NCBI GenBank assembly: GCA_018820005.1 | Contig: JAHJOS010000591.1 | Span: 1-13,456, forward strand | Direction of reading: 5' to 3' | Origin: Alphaproteobacteria bacterium | GTDB taxonomy: Bacteria > Pseudomonadota > Alphaproteobacteria > Rhizobiales > Devosiaceae | Length of the DNA: 13,456 nucleotides | Part shown: positions 4,909-12,745 of the stretch, in pieces | Layout: each line of letters begins with the position of its first letter | Numbering within the stretch: position 1 is the first letter of the stretch | Translations under genes and position numbers: made by a program | Notes under the pieces: generated by a model | What the model was told of the DNA's origin: nothing | Databases searched by the model: none | The model's input: the letters and a program-made list of their open reading frames with translations, nothing else

Positions 4909-6834
4909 CTAGCGCTTGAGGGCGGCGACCATGGCCGCTTCGTCATAGCCCAGCGTGCTCAGCGCCGTGGCGACGATGCCGGTGCGGTCGAGACCGGCGG
5001 CGGCATACATATCTGCCTGGCTGGCGTGCTCGACAAAAGTGTCGGGGATCATCAGCGGCCGGAAACGCAGCTTGCCGTCGAGCAGGCCGTTGCTGGCGAG
5101 GAAGGTCGCGACATGGCTGCCAAAGCCGCCGATCGAGCCTTCCTCGGTGGTCAGCAGCACATCATGGGTGCTGGCCAGTTGCGCGATCAGTTCCTCATCG
5201 AGCGGTTTGAGGAAGCGTGCGTCGGCCACGGTGGGGTTCAGGCCCAGCGCCGCCAGCCGGTCGGCGGCGGCCAGCACTTCACCCAGCCGTGTGCCATAAC
5301 TCAATATGGCGATTGTTGCGCCCTGGCGCACGATGCGGCCCTTGCCGATGGGCAGGATTTCGCCGCGCGCCGGCAGGTCGACGCCAAGTCCTTCGCCGCG
5401 CGGATAGCGGAAGGCAATGGGGCCCTGGTCATAATGGGCGGCGGTTGTCACCATGTGGCGAAGTTCGGCCTCGTCGGCGGCGGCCATCTGCACAATGCCG
5501 GGAATGGCGCCGAGATAGGCGGCGTCATAATTGCCCGCATGGGTGGGGCCATCGGCGCCGACATAGCCGGCGCGGTCGATGGCAAAGCGCACCGGCAGGT
5601 GCTGAATGGCCACGTCATGCACCACCTGGTCATAGGCGCGTTGCAGGAAGGTGGAATAGATCGCCACGAAAGGCTTCATGCCCTCGCTGGCCATCCCCGC
5701 GGCAAAGGTCACCGCATGCTGCTCGGCAATGCCCACATCGAAAATGCGGCTGGGGTGAATTTCGGCGAATTTGTCGAGGCCGGTGCCCGATGGCATGGCC
5801 GCGGTAATGGCGACGATGGCGGGGTCGTCATTGGCCTCGGCGATCAGCGTGTCGGCAAATACATTGGTGTAGGACGGCGCGTTGGACGGCGTCTTGGCCT
5901 GGGCGCCGGTGATGACGTTGAACTTGGATACGCCATGATACTTGTCAGCTGAGTCCTCGGCCGGGCCATAGCCCTTGCCCTTCTTGGTGACAACGTGGAC
6001 CAGGATCGGGCCTTCGGCGGCATCGCGCACATTGTCGAGCACGGGCAGCAGATGGTCGAGGTTGTGCCCATCGATGGGGCCGACATAGTAAAAGCCCAGC
6101 TCTTCAAACAGCGTGCCGCCAGTAAAGAACGAGCGGGCGAATTCTTCGGTGCGGCGGGCCGGTTCATGCAGGAACTGCGGCAGCTTGCTGACCACCGACT
6201 TGGCGGCCTCGCGAGCACCGCGATAGACCGGACCCGACACCAGCCGCGCCAGATAAGCGCTCATGGCCCCGGTGGGCGGGGCAATGGACATGTCGTTGTC
6301 ATTGAGGATCACGATCAGCCGCGCGTCCATGGCGCCGGCATTGTTCATGGCCTCGTAGGCCATGCCGGCCGACATGGCGCCATCGCCGATCACGGCAATC
6401 ACATTGCGCGGCTTGTCCATCAGTTCGCTGGCCACGGCCATGCCGAGACCGGCCGAAATCGAGGTCGAGGAATGCCCGGCGCCAAAGGGGTCGTATTCGC
6501 TTTCGGCGCGGCGGGTAAAGCCGGACAGGCCATCCTTCTGGCGCAGCGTGCGCATGCGGTCGCGGCGACCGGTCAGGATCTTGTGCGGATAGGCCTGGTG
6601 GCCGACGTCCCAGATGATGCGGTCATGGGGGGTATCGAACACGGCATGCAGCGCCACAGTCAGCTCCACCACGCCCAGGCCCGCGCCCAGATGCCCGCCC
6701 GTCACCGAGACGGCATCGATCATTTCGGCGCGCAGCTCGTCCGACAACTGGCGCAGGTTCTCGCGCGGCATGGCGCGCAGATCGGCAGGAGAATTGACGG
6801 TGTCGAGCAGCGGTGTGGTGGGCATATCGGCCAA
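4909..6834 (-). CDS. dxs: 1-deoxy-D-xylulose-5-phosphate synthase
   Basis: Thiamine-diphosphate enzyme that condenses pyruvate and glyceraldehyde 3-phosphate to 1-deoxy-D-xylulose 5-phosphate. This is the entry step of the MEP isoprenoid pathway, and the product also feeds thiamine and pyridoxal synthesis. At 641 residues it is full length. Visible hallmarks are VTGGHLGAGLG with His48, DVGHQAYPHKILTGR with His79, and GAGHSSTSISAGLG. The TPP/Mg motif GDGAM (Asp151) leads to LNDND, and GIAEQHAVTFAAG holds Glu371, the counterpart of E. coli Glu370. RAGYVGADGPTHAG follows, then the C-terminal transketolase domain (TTEEGSIGGFGSH). The start is TTG at 6834: AAGGA lies 8 bases ahead of it but 17 bases ahead of the ATG at 6825. 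No ispA, xseB or tlyA homologue adjoins it. Both flanks carry hairpins, so it is probably transcribed alone. Confidence 0.97.
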   Translation of the reverse strand: MADMPTTPLLDTVNSPADLRAMPRENLRQLSDELRAEMIDAVSVTGGHLGAGLGVVELTVALHAVFDTPHDRIIWDVGHQAYPHKILTGRRDRMRTLRQKDGLSGFTRRAESEYDPFGAGHSSTSISAGLGMAVASELMDKPRNVIAVIGDGAMSAGMAYEAMNNAGAMDARLIVILNDNDMSIAPPTGAMSAYLARLVSGPVYRGAREAAKSVVSKLPQFLHEPARRTEEFARSFFTGGTLFEELGFYYVGPIDGHNLDHLLPVLDNVRDAAEGPILVHVVTKKGKGYGPAEDSADKYHGVSKFNVITGAQAKTPSNAPSYTNVFADTLIAEANDDPAIVAITAAMPSGTGLDKFAEIHPSRIFDVGIAEQHAVTFAAGMASEGMKPFVAIYSTFLQRAYDQVVHDVAIQHLPVRFAIDRAGYVGADGPTHAGNYDAAYLGAIPGIVQMAAADEAELRHMVTTAAHYDQGPIAFRYPRGEGLGVDLPARGEILPIGKGRIVRQGATIAILSYGTRLGEVLAAADRLAALGLNPTVADARFLKPLDEELIAQLASTHDVLLTTEEGSIGGFGSHVATFLASNGLLDGKLRFRPLMIPDTFVEHASQADMYAAAGLDRTGIVATALSTLGYDEAAMVAALKR

Positions 6835-6842
6835 ACTGGCGG

Positions 6843-6847
6843 TCCTT
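6843..6847 (-). promoter_or_regulatory. dxs ribosome binding site favouring a TTG start
   Basis: AAGGA on the minus strand ends 8 bases before TTG 6834, an ideal spacing, but 17 bases before ATG 6825. It is the reason for choosing the rarer TTG initiation codon; the choice changes only three residues. Confidence 0.5.
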
Positions 6848-6869
6848 AGCCAAGGGGGCAGGTGGGTTG

Positions 6870-6898
6870 TGTTTAGGCTTGCCGGCCCGGCTTTGCAA
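6870..6898 (-). promoter_or_regulatory. Weak promoter candidate for dxs
   Basis: TTGCAA (6898-6893) and TAAACA (6875-6870) are 17 bases apart on the minus strand, just after the hairpin that follows the DUF882 gene and 35 bases before the dxs start. The -10 is poor (3 of 6 consensus positions), so this is only a candidate. Confidence 0.25.
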
Positions 6899-6904
6899 CA
6901 ATGG

Positions 6905-6942
6905 CCGCCAGCAAACCGCCACGTTGTGGTCAGTGCTGGCGG
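6905..6942 (-). terminator. Nested hairpin between the DUF882 gene and dxs
   Basis: CCGCCAGCA (6905-6913) pairs exactly with TGCTGGCGG (6934-6942), and CCAC-GTT-GTGG (6919-6929) forms an inner stem. It lies 25 bases past the DUF882 stop on the minus strand. Without a T-run it is a probable but unproven terminator. Confidence 0.5.
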
Positions 6943-6967
6943 ACAATAATGGCGCTTGTGCGGTGGT

Positions 6968-8698
6968 CTAGTTGGCAGCGACGCTAACAGGCGCAGCGCT
7001 CACGAAGCGGGTCGCTGACAGGCCCTCTGGGAAGTCGCCCACGCCCATCACGGTGACATAGCGACCCATCTCGGTAACGGGGCTGAAATCGGCCTCGTCA
7101 TGGTCCCAGATATCGGCAAAATGGTCCGATGCCATGGCTGCGGGGGTGATGAAGACCTCCACCACATGTTCGAGATCGGGCGCCACGAAATCGGGCTTGC
7201 GCATGCCGCTGTCGCTGGGCCGATTGGCGATGTGCTGGGCCAGCGCTGCGGCAATTGGCTCATTCTGCTCGGGCGCAGCAAAGGTGCCGCGGAACATGTC
7301 GGCCAGGGCGCCGGTCACCGGATTGGAGCTGCCCAGCGATGCGCTGCGCAGGCCGGTCGCGCCGCCCAGCTGGGGCAGGACGGGCAGCCTGCTTGCCGGA
7401 ATGGCGGCGGTGGTCACCGGCGCACTGCTGCGCTCGATGATCATCTGCAGCGCGCGTTCGGCTTCGGCATCCTGCTGCATGGGCGGCAGATAGGCGGTCA
7501 GCATTTCGGGCTGCGGGCTATCGGTCATGATCAGGCGCGGCTGCGGCATGGGCGCACTGAAGGCGGCCAGGGCCGTCACGGCGTCGCCGGATGGCCGGGC
7601 TTCGGCGGTCGCGACCAGCAGGGCCTGCGACTTGGTGGCCGGCACGGGGGCAGTTGCCACGGTGGTCAGCTCGGCCGCATCAAGCGGCGCGCTGCCTTGG
7701 GTAGAAAATGGCAGGGCCGGTACTGGCGCTACATTGGCCTCGGCGACAGCGACGCTTGCGGGTGTGCCGCCCAGCTGGGCCGGTCGCATGGCCGGAATGG
7801 GCGCGACGATCGGTGTGGTCTGCTCGGGGGTGGCTACAGCCATCTGCACGGGCGCCGGTGCCGGTGCGGCCGGCCGCGGTGCAATCTGCCCGGGCGCTGC
7901 GGCCTGCTTGCTGTCACCGCCGCCAAACAGCATATCCACCAAGGTGCGCCCGCTGCCGCCGCTATCGGCGATCTGGGTGCCCGAGGAACTGCCGTTGCAG
8001 GGATAGGCGTGGCACTTCTGCCATTCGGCCATGGCCATCTGGTAGCCCTGCTGCGACAGCGGCTTGCCATCGGTGGGCAGGTGCATGGTGCGGCCGTCAG
8101 GGAAGATTTCCTTGAGCTGGGCGCGGGTCATGCGCGGCCAGGCCCGCACCGAGCCGGTGTCCAGATGCACAAAGGGGCTGCCCGAGGTGGGGTAAAAGCC
8201 GACGCCGCCGACCTGCTTTTTCATGGCGGTGGCGCGCAGGCGGGCCAGGGGAACGCCAGGAATGAAGAAATCCATGGCATGGCCCTTGATGTGCTGGCTG
8301 TTCTCGGCAACGCCGGAAGACTTTTCACGCAACATCGAATTTGTAGCGGGCGAGCGGTAGGCCGACACCACATTGATGGGCTGGCTGGCGCCGACCTCCT
8401 GATAGACTTCCCAGACGAGGTCGAACAGGCGCGGGTCCATCTTGGTGGGTTCGTTGTGGCGCCAGTCGCGCAGGAACTGGTTAAGCTGGCTGAGGCCGGC
8501 CTGGACATATTGCCCATTGCGTTTGAAGACGATGCGCGCCGTTTCCTTGGTGTGGGTATAATAAAGGTAGAGGGCCCGTTCCGAACCGGCGGCAGCCGCC
8601 GGAACAACGGCCTGTGGCAGCAGGAGCGTTACGCTCATCACTGCAGCCATCAACACACGGCCGATACGATATCGTTGAAAAAACGAGAACCCCGTCAC
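6968..8698 (-). CDS. DUF882/M15 murein endopeptidase, MepK-like, with long tail
   Basis: Periplasmic zinc peptidase of the DUF882 (peptidase M15) family. The E. coli member MepK/YcbK cuts peptidoglycan cross-links, including 3-3 links. A signal segment (about residues 14-37, LMAAVMSVTLLLPQAVVPAAAA) precedes the catalytic domain at about 40-200. The zinc-site motif SQHIKGHAMD supplies His136 and Asp143, and PFVHLDTG supplies His178 and Asp180; VVSAYRSPATN is also typical. Residues from about 235 to 576 are an Ala/Pro/Thr-rich, low-complexity extension, more than half of the protein, with a modest ordered-looking end (DFVAPDLEHVVEVFITPAAM). E. coli YcbK lacks such a tail. The GTG at 8698 is the only start giving the complete signal peptide, but its ribosome binding site is weak. 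It follows the L,D-transpeptidase gene on the same strand after 223 bases. Domain call firm, tail function unknown. Confidence 0.9.
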   Translation of the reverse strand: MTGFSFFQRYRIGRVLMAAVMSVTLLLPQAVVPAAAAGSERALYLYYTHTKETARIVFKRNGQYVQAGLSQLNQFLRDWRHNEPTKMDPRLFDLVWEVYQEVGASQPINVVSAYRSPATNSMLREKSSGVAENSQHIKGHAMDFFIPGVPLARLRATAMKKQVGGVGFYPTSGSPFVHLDTGSVRAWPRMTRAQLKEIFPDGRTMHLPTDGKPLSQQGYQMAMAEWQKCHAYPCNGSSSGTQIADSGGSGRTLVDMLFGGGDSKQAAAPGQIAPRPAAPAPAPVQMAVATPEQTTPIVAPIPAMRPAQLGGTPASVAVAEANVAPVPALPFSTQGSAPLDAAELTTVATAPVPATKSQALLVATAEARPSGDAVTALAAFSAPMPQPRLIMTDSPQPEMLTAYLPPMQQDAEAERALQMIIERSSAPVTTAAIPASRLPVLPQLGGATGLRSASLGSSNPVTGALADMFRGTFAAPEQNEPIAAALAQHIANRPSDSGMRKPDFVAPDLEHVVEVFITPAAMASDHFADIWDHDEADFSPVTEMGRYVTVMGVGDFPEGLSATRFVSAAPVSVAAN

Positions 8699-8808
8699 GC
8701 TGTACTCTGCCCGGTTATTGCCAGTTATCAGCCCAGTTTAGCGCAAAGTCTGATCGAAACTATTAACGCTAACGGATAGTCAAACTGCCATGCCATGCTG
8801 TTCACGGA

Positions 8809-8822
8809 CACGTTATTACGTG
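8809..8822. promoter_or_regulatory. Inverted repeat CACGT-TATT-ACGTG
   Basis: A perfect 5-bp inverted repeat with a 4-base centre lies in the 223-base region upstream of the DUF882 gene. It could be an operator. The rest of that region (8699-8896) is relatively AT-rich for this genome and must hold the DUF882 promoter, but I cannot pick a -35/-10 pair with confidence. Confidence 0.25.
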
Positions 8823-8851
8823 ACAAAACTGGCACAACCAAGGCGAATTCG

Positions 8852-8866
8852 TCAACGAGGCGTTAA
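8852..8866 (-). promoter_or_regulatory. CtrA-like site TTAA-N7-TTGA
   Basis: On the minus strand TTAACGCCTCGTTGA matches the alphaproteobacterial CtrA consensus TTAA-N7-TTAA at 7 of 8 fixed positions. It lies about 155 bases upstream of the DUF882 start. Cell-cycle control of wall enzymes by CtrA would make sense, but a single degenerate match is weak evidence. Confidence 0.25.
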
Positions 8867-8896
8867 GACGCGGGCGGAACAAGGTGTTCTGAAGTG

Positions 8897-8917
8897 GTCG
8901 AAGCGAGACGCTTCGAC
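8897..8917 (-). terminator. Hairpin after the L,D-transpeptidase gene
   Basis: GTCGAAGCG and CGCTTCGAC form a perfect 9-bp stem around a 3-base loop, starting 4 bases past the transpeptidase stop (8922). No T-run follows on the minus strand. It is the probable transcript end, which would separate this gene from the DUF882 gene. Confidence 0.6.
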
Positions 8918-8921
8918 GGGG

Positions 8922-10616
8922 TCAGGGTGAAATGGCGCCGTCGTCGGCTTCGGCCACGATGGCGGGGGTTGCAACCGGCGCGCCCAGGCCCATGGCGGCG
9001 ATCAGCTTGGCGTTGTGGCCATAGACGTCGTCAAACGAGCGCAGCGTTCCATCAGGCTCAACCCGCACGGTGAAATAGGCGATGTGCACCGGGATCTGCT
9101 GCTCGGGATTGACCCAGCGTTCGGACGCTCCAAACATGCCCTCGAGCGAGGCGCGACTGATCTTGGTCTCGTTGGCCATCAGGGCGCCGGCAAATTCCAT
9201 CGGGTTCTGCACGCGCACGCAGCCGTGGCTATAGGCGCGGAAATCGCGGGCAAACAGCGATTTGGACGGGGTATCGTGCAGATAGACGTCATGCTTGTTG
9301 GGGAACAGGAACTTGATCTGGCCCAGGGCGTTGCTGGTGCCGGGGCGCTGGCGCACCCGGAACGGGAAATTGGTACTGCTCACCTGGCTCCAGTCGACTG
9401 ACCAGGGGCTGATCGCGTTGCCGTTGTAGAGCAGGTCGTAATTGTGGCTGTCGATATAGCCCGGGTTGCGCAGTACCGCCGGCGCAATCTCGCTGCGGAT
9501 GATCGAGCTGGGCACGTTCCAGTATGGGTTGACCACGATGTGGCGGATATTGTCCGAGAAAATCGGCGTCTGGTGCTTGGTGGCACCCACCACGACACGT
9601 GTGGTGTATTCTTCGACGCCGTTGCGGCTGATGGCCAGGCGGTATTCGGGAATGTTGACGAAGACGTTGAAGGCGCCCAGGTCACGCGGCATCCAGCGCC
9701 AGCGTTCCATATTGGCCAGGATGTCGGCGCGCGTCAGCGGCGCGCCGCCATTGACCGCGGCCAGCGTCGCCGGGCCCATCACGCCATCGACATCAAGGCG
9801 GTTGCTGGTCTGGAATGCCTTCATGGCCTCTACCAGCGCGTCGTCATAGACATCGCCTTCGGCCACGGGCAGCTTAAAGCGCTCCCGCAGTACGGGCACG
9901 CGCGCGTCGCGCATGCCGGGGCGCAGCGTCGGGCCGGCCGGAATGGTCACCGGGCGGTCGGCCTGGGTTTCGTCAAAAGTGGCCAGGGCCGCCTTGAGCG
10001 CCAGGAATTCGGGGTGGGTCGGCTCGAGTGCATTGAGCACGGCAACCGGGTCGGCGCTGGTTGCCAACTGCACCAGCAGGCCTGCCTCATCGAGCTTTTT
10101 GGGCGCGATATCGAGGTTTTCGCTGATCGAGCCGGGCACGATGCGGCCGGTATAGATATGGGTGGCGTAGCGCATGGTGGCACGCGAAAACGCGGTCTCG
10201 AGCGCAGCCATCTTGATGGGGTCGGCCTTGATGCCGGTGACATCGAGGTCTGGCGTCAAATAGTCGCCGGGCCGCAGGCCCTCGCTGGCCGCCTGGGCAA
10301 ACAGGTCGAGAATTTTCTTGGCCGGGGCGGAGAATTCCACCCCGCCGCTGGCGGTCTGGTTAACCCAGATGGGTTCGAAATGGCGCGCGCCATAGAAGAA
10401 GTAGAGCTTTTGGGCTTCCGAATAGGCGCTGGTTTCCTTGCCGGCGCCATAATAGGCGGCCGACAGCCCAGCCTTGATGGTTTCGCCAATGGGCGATGAG
10501 GGCGGCGCAATAATCACCGGCGTGACCGCCAGGCTAGCCACATCCTGGGCGACCACGGGCAGGGCGCTCACTCCGCCACACAGAGCCGCAATCAGGCAAA
10601 CCAGTTTCTTGTTCAT
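8922..10616 (-). CDS. YcbB/LdtD-type murein L,D-transpeptidase
   Basis: Periplasmic enzyme that forms 3-3 (mDAP-mDAP) peptidoglycan cross-links through a catalytic cysteine. From ATG 10616 it has 564 residues. A Sec signal peptide MNKKLVCLIAALCGG...PVVA is followed by QDVAS. An N-terminal scaffold domain (about 65-230) contains FYGARHFEPIWV. The peptidoglycan-binding type 1 domain (about 235-290) contains LRERFKLPVAE and DVDGVMGPATLAAVNG. The YkuD catalytic domain (about 315-520) has HDVYLHDTP with His447 and YSHGCVRVQNP with Ser463, His464 and Cys466. All catalytic residues are present. ATG 10616 is chosen because GGAG lies 6 bases upstream and it begins the signal peptide; the open frame to 10766 adds no recognisable sequence. 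Next on the same strand is the MepK-like peptidase, the same family pairing as ycbB-ycbK in E. coli. Confidence 0.95.
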   Translation of the reverse strand: MNKKLVCLIAALCGGVSALPVVAQDVASLAVTPVIIAPPSSPIGETIKAGLSAAYYGAGKETSAYSEAQKLYFFYGARHFEPIWVNQTASGGVEFSAPAKKILDLFAQAASEGLRPGDYLTPDLDVTGIKADPIKMAALETAFSRATMRYATHIYTGRIVPGSISENLDIAPKKLDEAGLLVQLATSADPVAVLNALEPTHPEFLALKAALATFDETQADRPVTIPAGPTLRPGMRDARVPVLRERFKLPVAEGDVYDDALVEAMKAFQTSNRLDVDGVMGPATLAAVNGGAPLTRADILANMERWRWMPRDLGAFNVFVNIPEYRLAISRNGVEEYTTRVVVGATKHQTPIFSDNIRHIVVNPYWNVPSSIIRSEIAPAVLRNPGYIDSHNYDLLYNGNAISPWSVDWSQVSSTNFPFRVRQRPGTSNALGQIKFLFPNKHDVYLHDTPSKSLFARDFRAYSHGCVRVQNPMEFAGALMANETKISRASLEGMFGASERWVNPEQQIPVHIAYFTVRVEPDGTLRSFDDVYGHNAKLIAAMGLGAPVATPAIVAEADDGAISP

Positions 10617-10724
10617 TGGGGCTCCAGCGCAGCGTCGCAACAGGCGCGGCCGCTCAATCCGCAACCGGACCCAGTGTGGCGCACCATCGCCAAGCATTAC
10701 CGTGCATTGGTTAACGGGAGCAAT

Positions 10725-10744
10725 CGCTCGCAAATTTGTGAGCG
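10725..10744. promoter_or_regulatory. 20-bp near-perfect palindrome upstream of the L,D-transpeptidase
   Basis: CGCTCGCAAATTTGTGAGCG is symmetric at all but one base pair (a G-T pair). It lies 108 bases before the transpeptidase ATG on the minus strand and 412 bases before the halogenase. Its size and AT-rich core fit a dimeric regulator's operator. The rest of 10617-10827 shows no gene; a smaller inverted repeat GTGGT-N6-ACCAC lies at 10751-10766. Confidence 0.4.
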
Positions 10745-10827
10745 CCACTTGTGGTGCGAATACCACGGTTGTGCGGTCCAGGGTCGGGCGGGGCAGAATC
10801 GTGCCCGCGCCGGTAGGCCCGACCTCG

Positions 10828-11097
10828 TCACAGGCAAAATGGCGCCGTTTGCAGTGAAACGGCGGCTGAGGTGCCAGTTTCGAGCACCAACGTACTGGCG
10901 CCGGTTCCTGCCTGCACCACGCCGTCGGTCTTGTAGGTTTCCGCGTTCAGCACCAGGCGATTGGTGCCATTGCCGAACTGGATGGCCTTGCTGCCGCTCT
11001 TAATGATGATCGTGCCCGAATTGCGGATGGTTGTATCGCCCTGCCCGCCGGGTGGTTGGGTCCTGGGTCCGATAATCAGGCAGAGAGTTTCGGTTTT
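10828..11097 (-). pseudogene. Relic of an autotransporter beta-helix passenger domain
   Basis: The minus strand is open for about 89 codons between TAG (11100-11098) and TGA (10830-10828), with no ATG. The part from about 11049 down reads GGQGDTTIRNSGTIIIKSGSK, then AIQFGNGTNRLVLNAETYKT, then DGVVQAGTGASTLVLETGT. This is the repeating pattern of beta-helical autotransporter/adhesin passengers: I.NSGTI, AI.FG.G.N.LVL, dG.V..GtG...L.L. Whole proteins of that kind are many hundreds to thousands of residues, with a signal peptide and a C-terminal beta-barrel; neither is here. The residues before the repeat (KTETLCLIIGPRTQPP) look non-coding, so the left join is probably a break. I read it as a fragment left by deletion or rearrangement. 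Family recognition rests on the repeat pattern only. Confidence 0.6.
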
Positions 11098-11156
11098 CTA
11101 AGACCTGCTTGCGTCCGACAGGGCGCGACAATAGCGTCTGGGCCGGAGGAAATTGC

Positions 11157-12699
11157 ATGGATCGGCAAAGCCATTTCGTTGTGGTCGGCGGGGGCACTGC
11201 CGGCTGGATCGCGGCCTTTATCATTCAGGACGCCGCGCGGCGCAAAGGGCTCAATATCCGCATCAGCGTGATCGAGCCGTCCAGCATCCCGACCGTGGGG
11301 GTGGGCGAGGCGACGACGGCGGCATTCCGCGTGCTGCTCCGCCATTTCAAGATCGACGAGTTCGAATTCTTCCGCAAAACCGAGGCGACGTTCAAGCTAG
11401 GGATCCGGCATGAAGATTGGCGGCGCAAGGGGTTTACCTATTATGGCCCCATCGATGATCCCCATCAGGTGATCCGCCCGCCCGCTGGTGCGCCTGCCGA
11501 TTACCTCAATGTCTATGCGCTGGCCGCCGGGCGCCCGATCACTGACATGCATTTGTTCGGGCCGCTGCTGGAGCAGAAAAAGGCGCCCTATGCGCGCAAA
11601 GCCGATGGCTCGCTGATCCCGCTGGGGCCGTTCCACCATGCCTATCATTTCGATCAGGCCAAGGTCGGGCGCTTTTTTGCCAGCAAGTCCGAGGGCGTCG
11701 AGATCGTCGATGCCGTGGTGGCTGGCGTACAGCGCGATAGCCAGACCGGCGATGTCACCGCGCTCACCCTGGACAATGGCCAGACGCTGGAGGGCGATTT
11801 CTTCATCGATGCCACCGGCTTTCGCAAGCAGCTGATCGTCAAGGAGATGGCCGCCGATTGGGTGAGCTATGCCCATGAACTGCCGGTCAACCGGGCGCTG
11901 CCGTTCTGGCTCGATATCAAGCCAGGCGAGGAGATCGCCAATTATACCCGCGCCTGGGCGCAGGAATCGGGCTGGATGTGGCAGATCCCCACCCAGACCC
12001 GCTATGGCTGCGGCTATGTCTATTCGGATGCCTTTTCTACCCCCGAACAGGCCAAGGCCGAGGTCGAACGCGTCCTCGGTCGCGAGATCGAGGTGCGCAG
12101 CGACATCAAGTTCCAGATCGGGCGGCTGGAAAACGCCTGGGTGGGCAATGTACTTGCGGTGGGGCTGAGTTCGAGCTTTCTCGAACCGCTCGAATCCACC
12201 TCCATCCACGGCACCATCGTGCAGATGATGCTGTTTGCCGATCGCCATCTCAAGCAGCCCGGCGCCATGACGCCGCCCGAGCGGGCGGACTACAACGGTC
12301 GGGTGGCGCGGCAGGTCGATGATTTCCGCACCTTCGTGAACACCCACTATATGGTGGAGCGCGACGATACCCCGTTCTGGCGCGAGGTGCGGGCCAACCG
12401 CATCCATCCCGAAACCCAGGCGCAGCTCGACCGCTGGCAGAGCCAGATGCCCCCGGCACGATCAGTTCGCCGACACTCTCTTCGGCCTGCCCCATATCCA
12501 GACCCAGCTCTACTACCCGGTGCTGGCCGGCCTGGGGCTCCTGAGCCAGGATCTGGCCCGGCGGGAAATGGACAAGGACCCCAAGCTGCGCCAATTTGCC
12601 CGCGAGACCTATGAAAGTCTCGTCCGGGAATACCGCGCCGCCGCCAGCCAGGCGCTGGGCCATGCGGAATTTCTCGAAATCGTGCGGGGGATGGGGTGA
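11157..12699 (+). CDS. Flavin-dependent tryptophan halogenase family protein, frameshifted near the end
   Basis: FADH2-dependent halogenase of the PrnA-like family, which uses reduced flavin, O2 and halide to halogenate an aromatic substrate. The FAD motif VVVGGGTAGW spans residues 8-17. Lys80 in TEATFKLGIRH matches PrnA Lys79, and the hallmark WMWQIP (273-278) is complete. EPLESTSIHG holds Glu346, matching PrnA Glu346. ATG 11157 has GGAGGA (11145-11150) 6 bases upstream. A run of five Cs (12450-12454) breaks the frame after QMP. Removing one C gives MPRHDQFADTLFGLPHIQTQ and an open frame to TGA 12697-12699, about 513 residues in all, normal for the family. Uncorrected, the frame runs through unrelated Pro/Arg-rich sequence to 12614. 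Substrate is unknown; many family members act on indoles other than tryptophan. A reductase partner is not in the window. Likely co-transcribed with the DUF4037 gene. Confidence 0.88.
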
Positions 12700-12745
12700 G
12701 GCTTTTGCCCGGCGCAAACCACTGCCAGCATGAGGGGGGAGAACC

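Noticed and set aside
4831..5952. 373-codon plus-strand open frame opposite dxs
   Set aside because: Antisense to the conserved dxs sequence; translation is low-complexity Gly/His-rich.
7100..8779. 559-codon plus-strand open frame opposite the DUF882 gene
   Set aside because: Gly/His/Arg-rich translation with no family motif, lying antisense to a gene with clear catalytic motifs; a typical by-product of high-GC codon use.
9444..10499. 351-codon plus-strand open frame opposite the L,D-transpeptidase
   Set aside because: Antisense shadow with no motif; the opposite strand has all catalytic residues of a YkuD enzyme.
11397..12407. 336-codon minus-strand open frame inside the halogenase
   Set aside because: Antisense to the FAD and WMWQIP motif regions; His/Gly/Asp-rich shadow.
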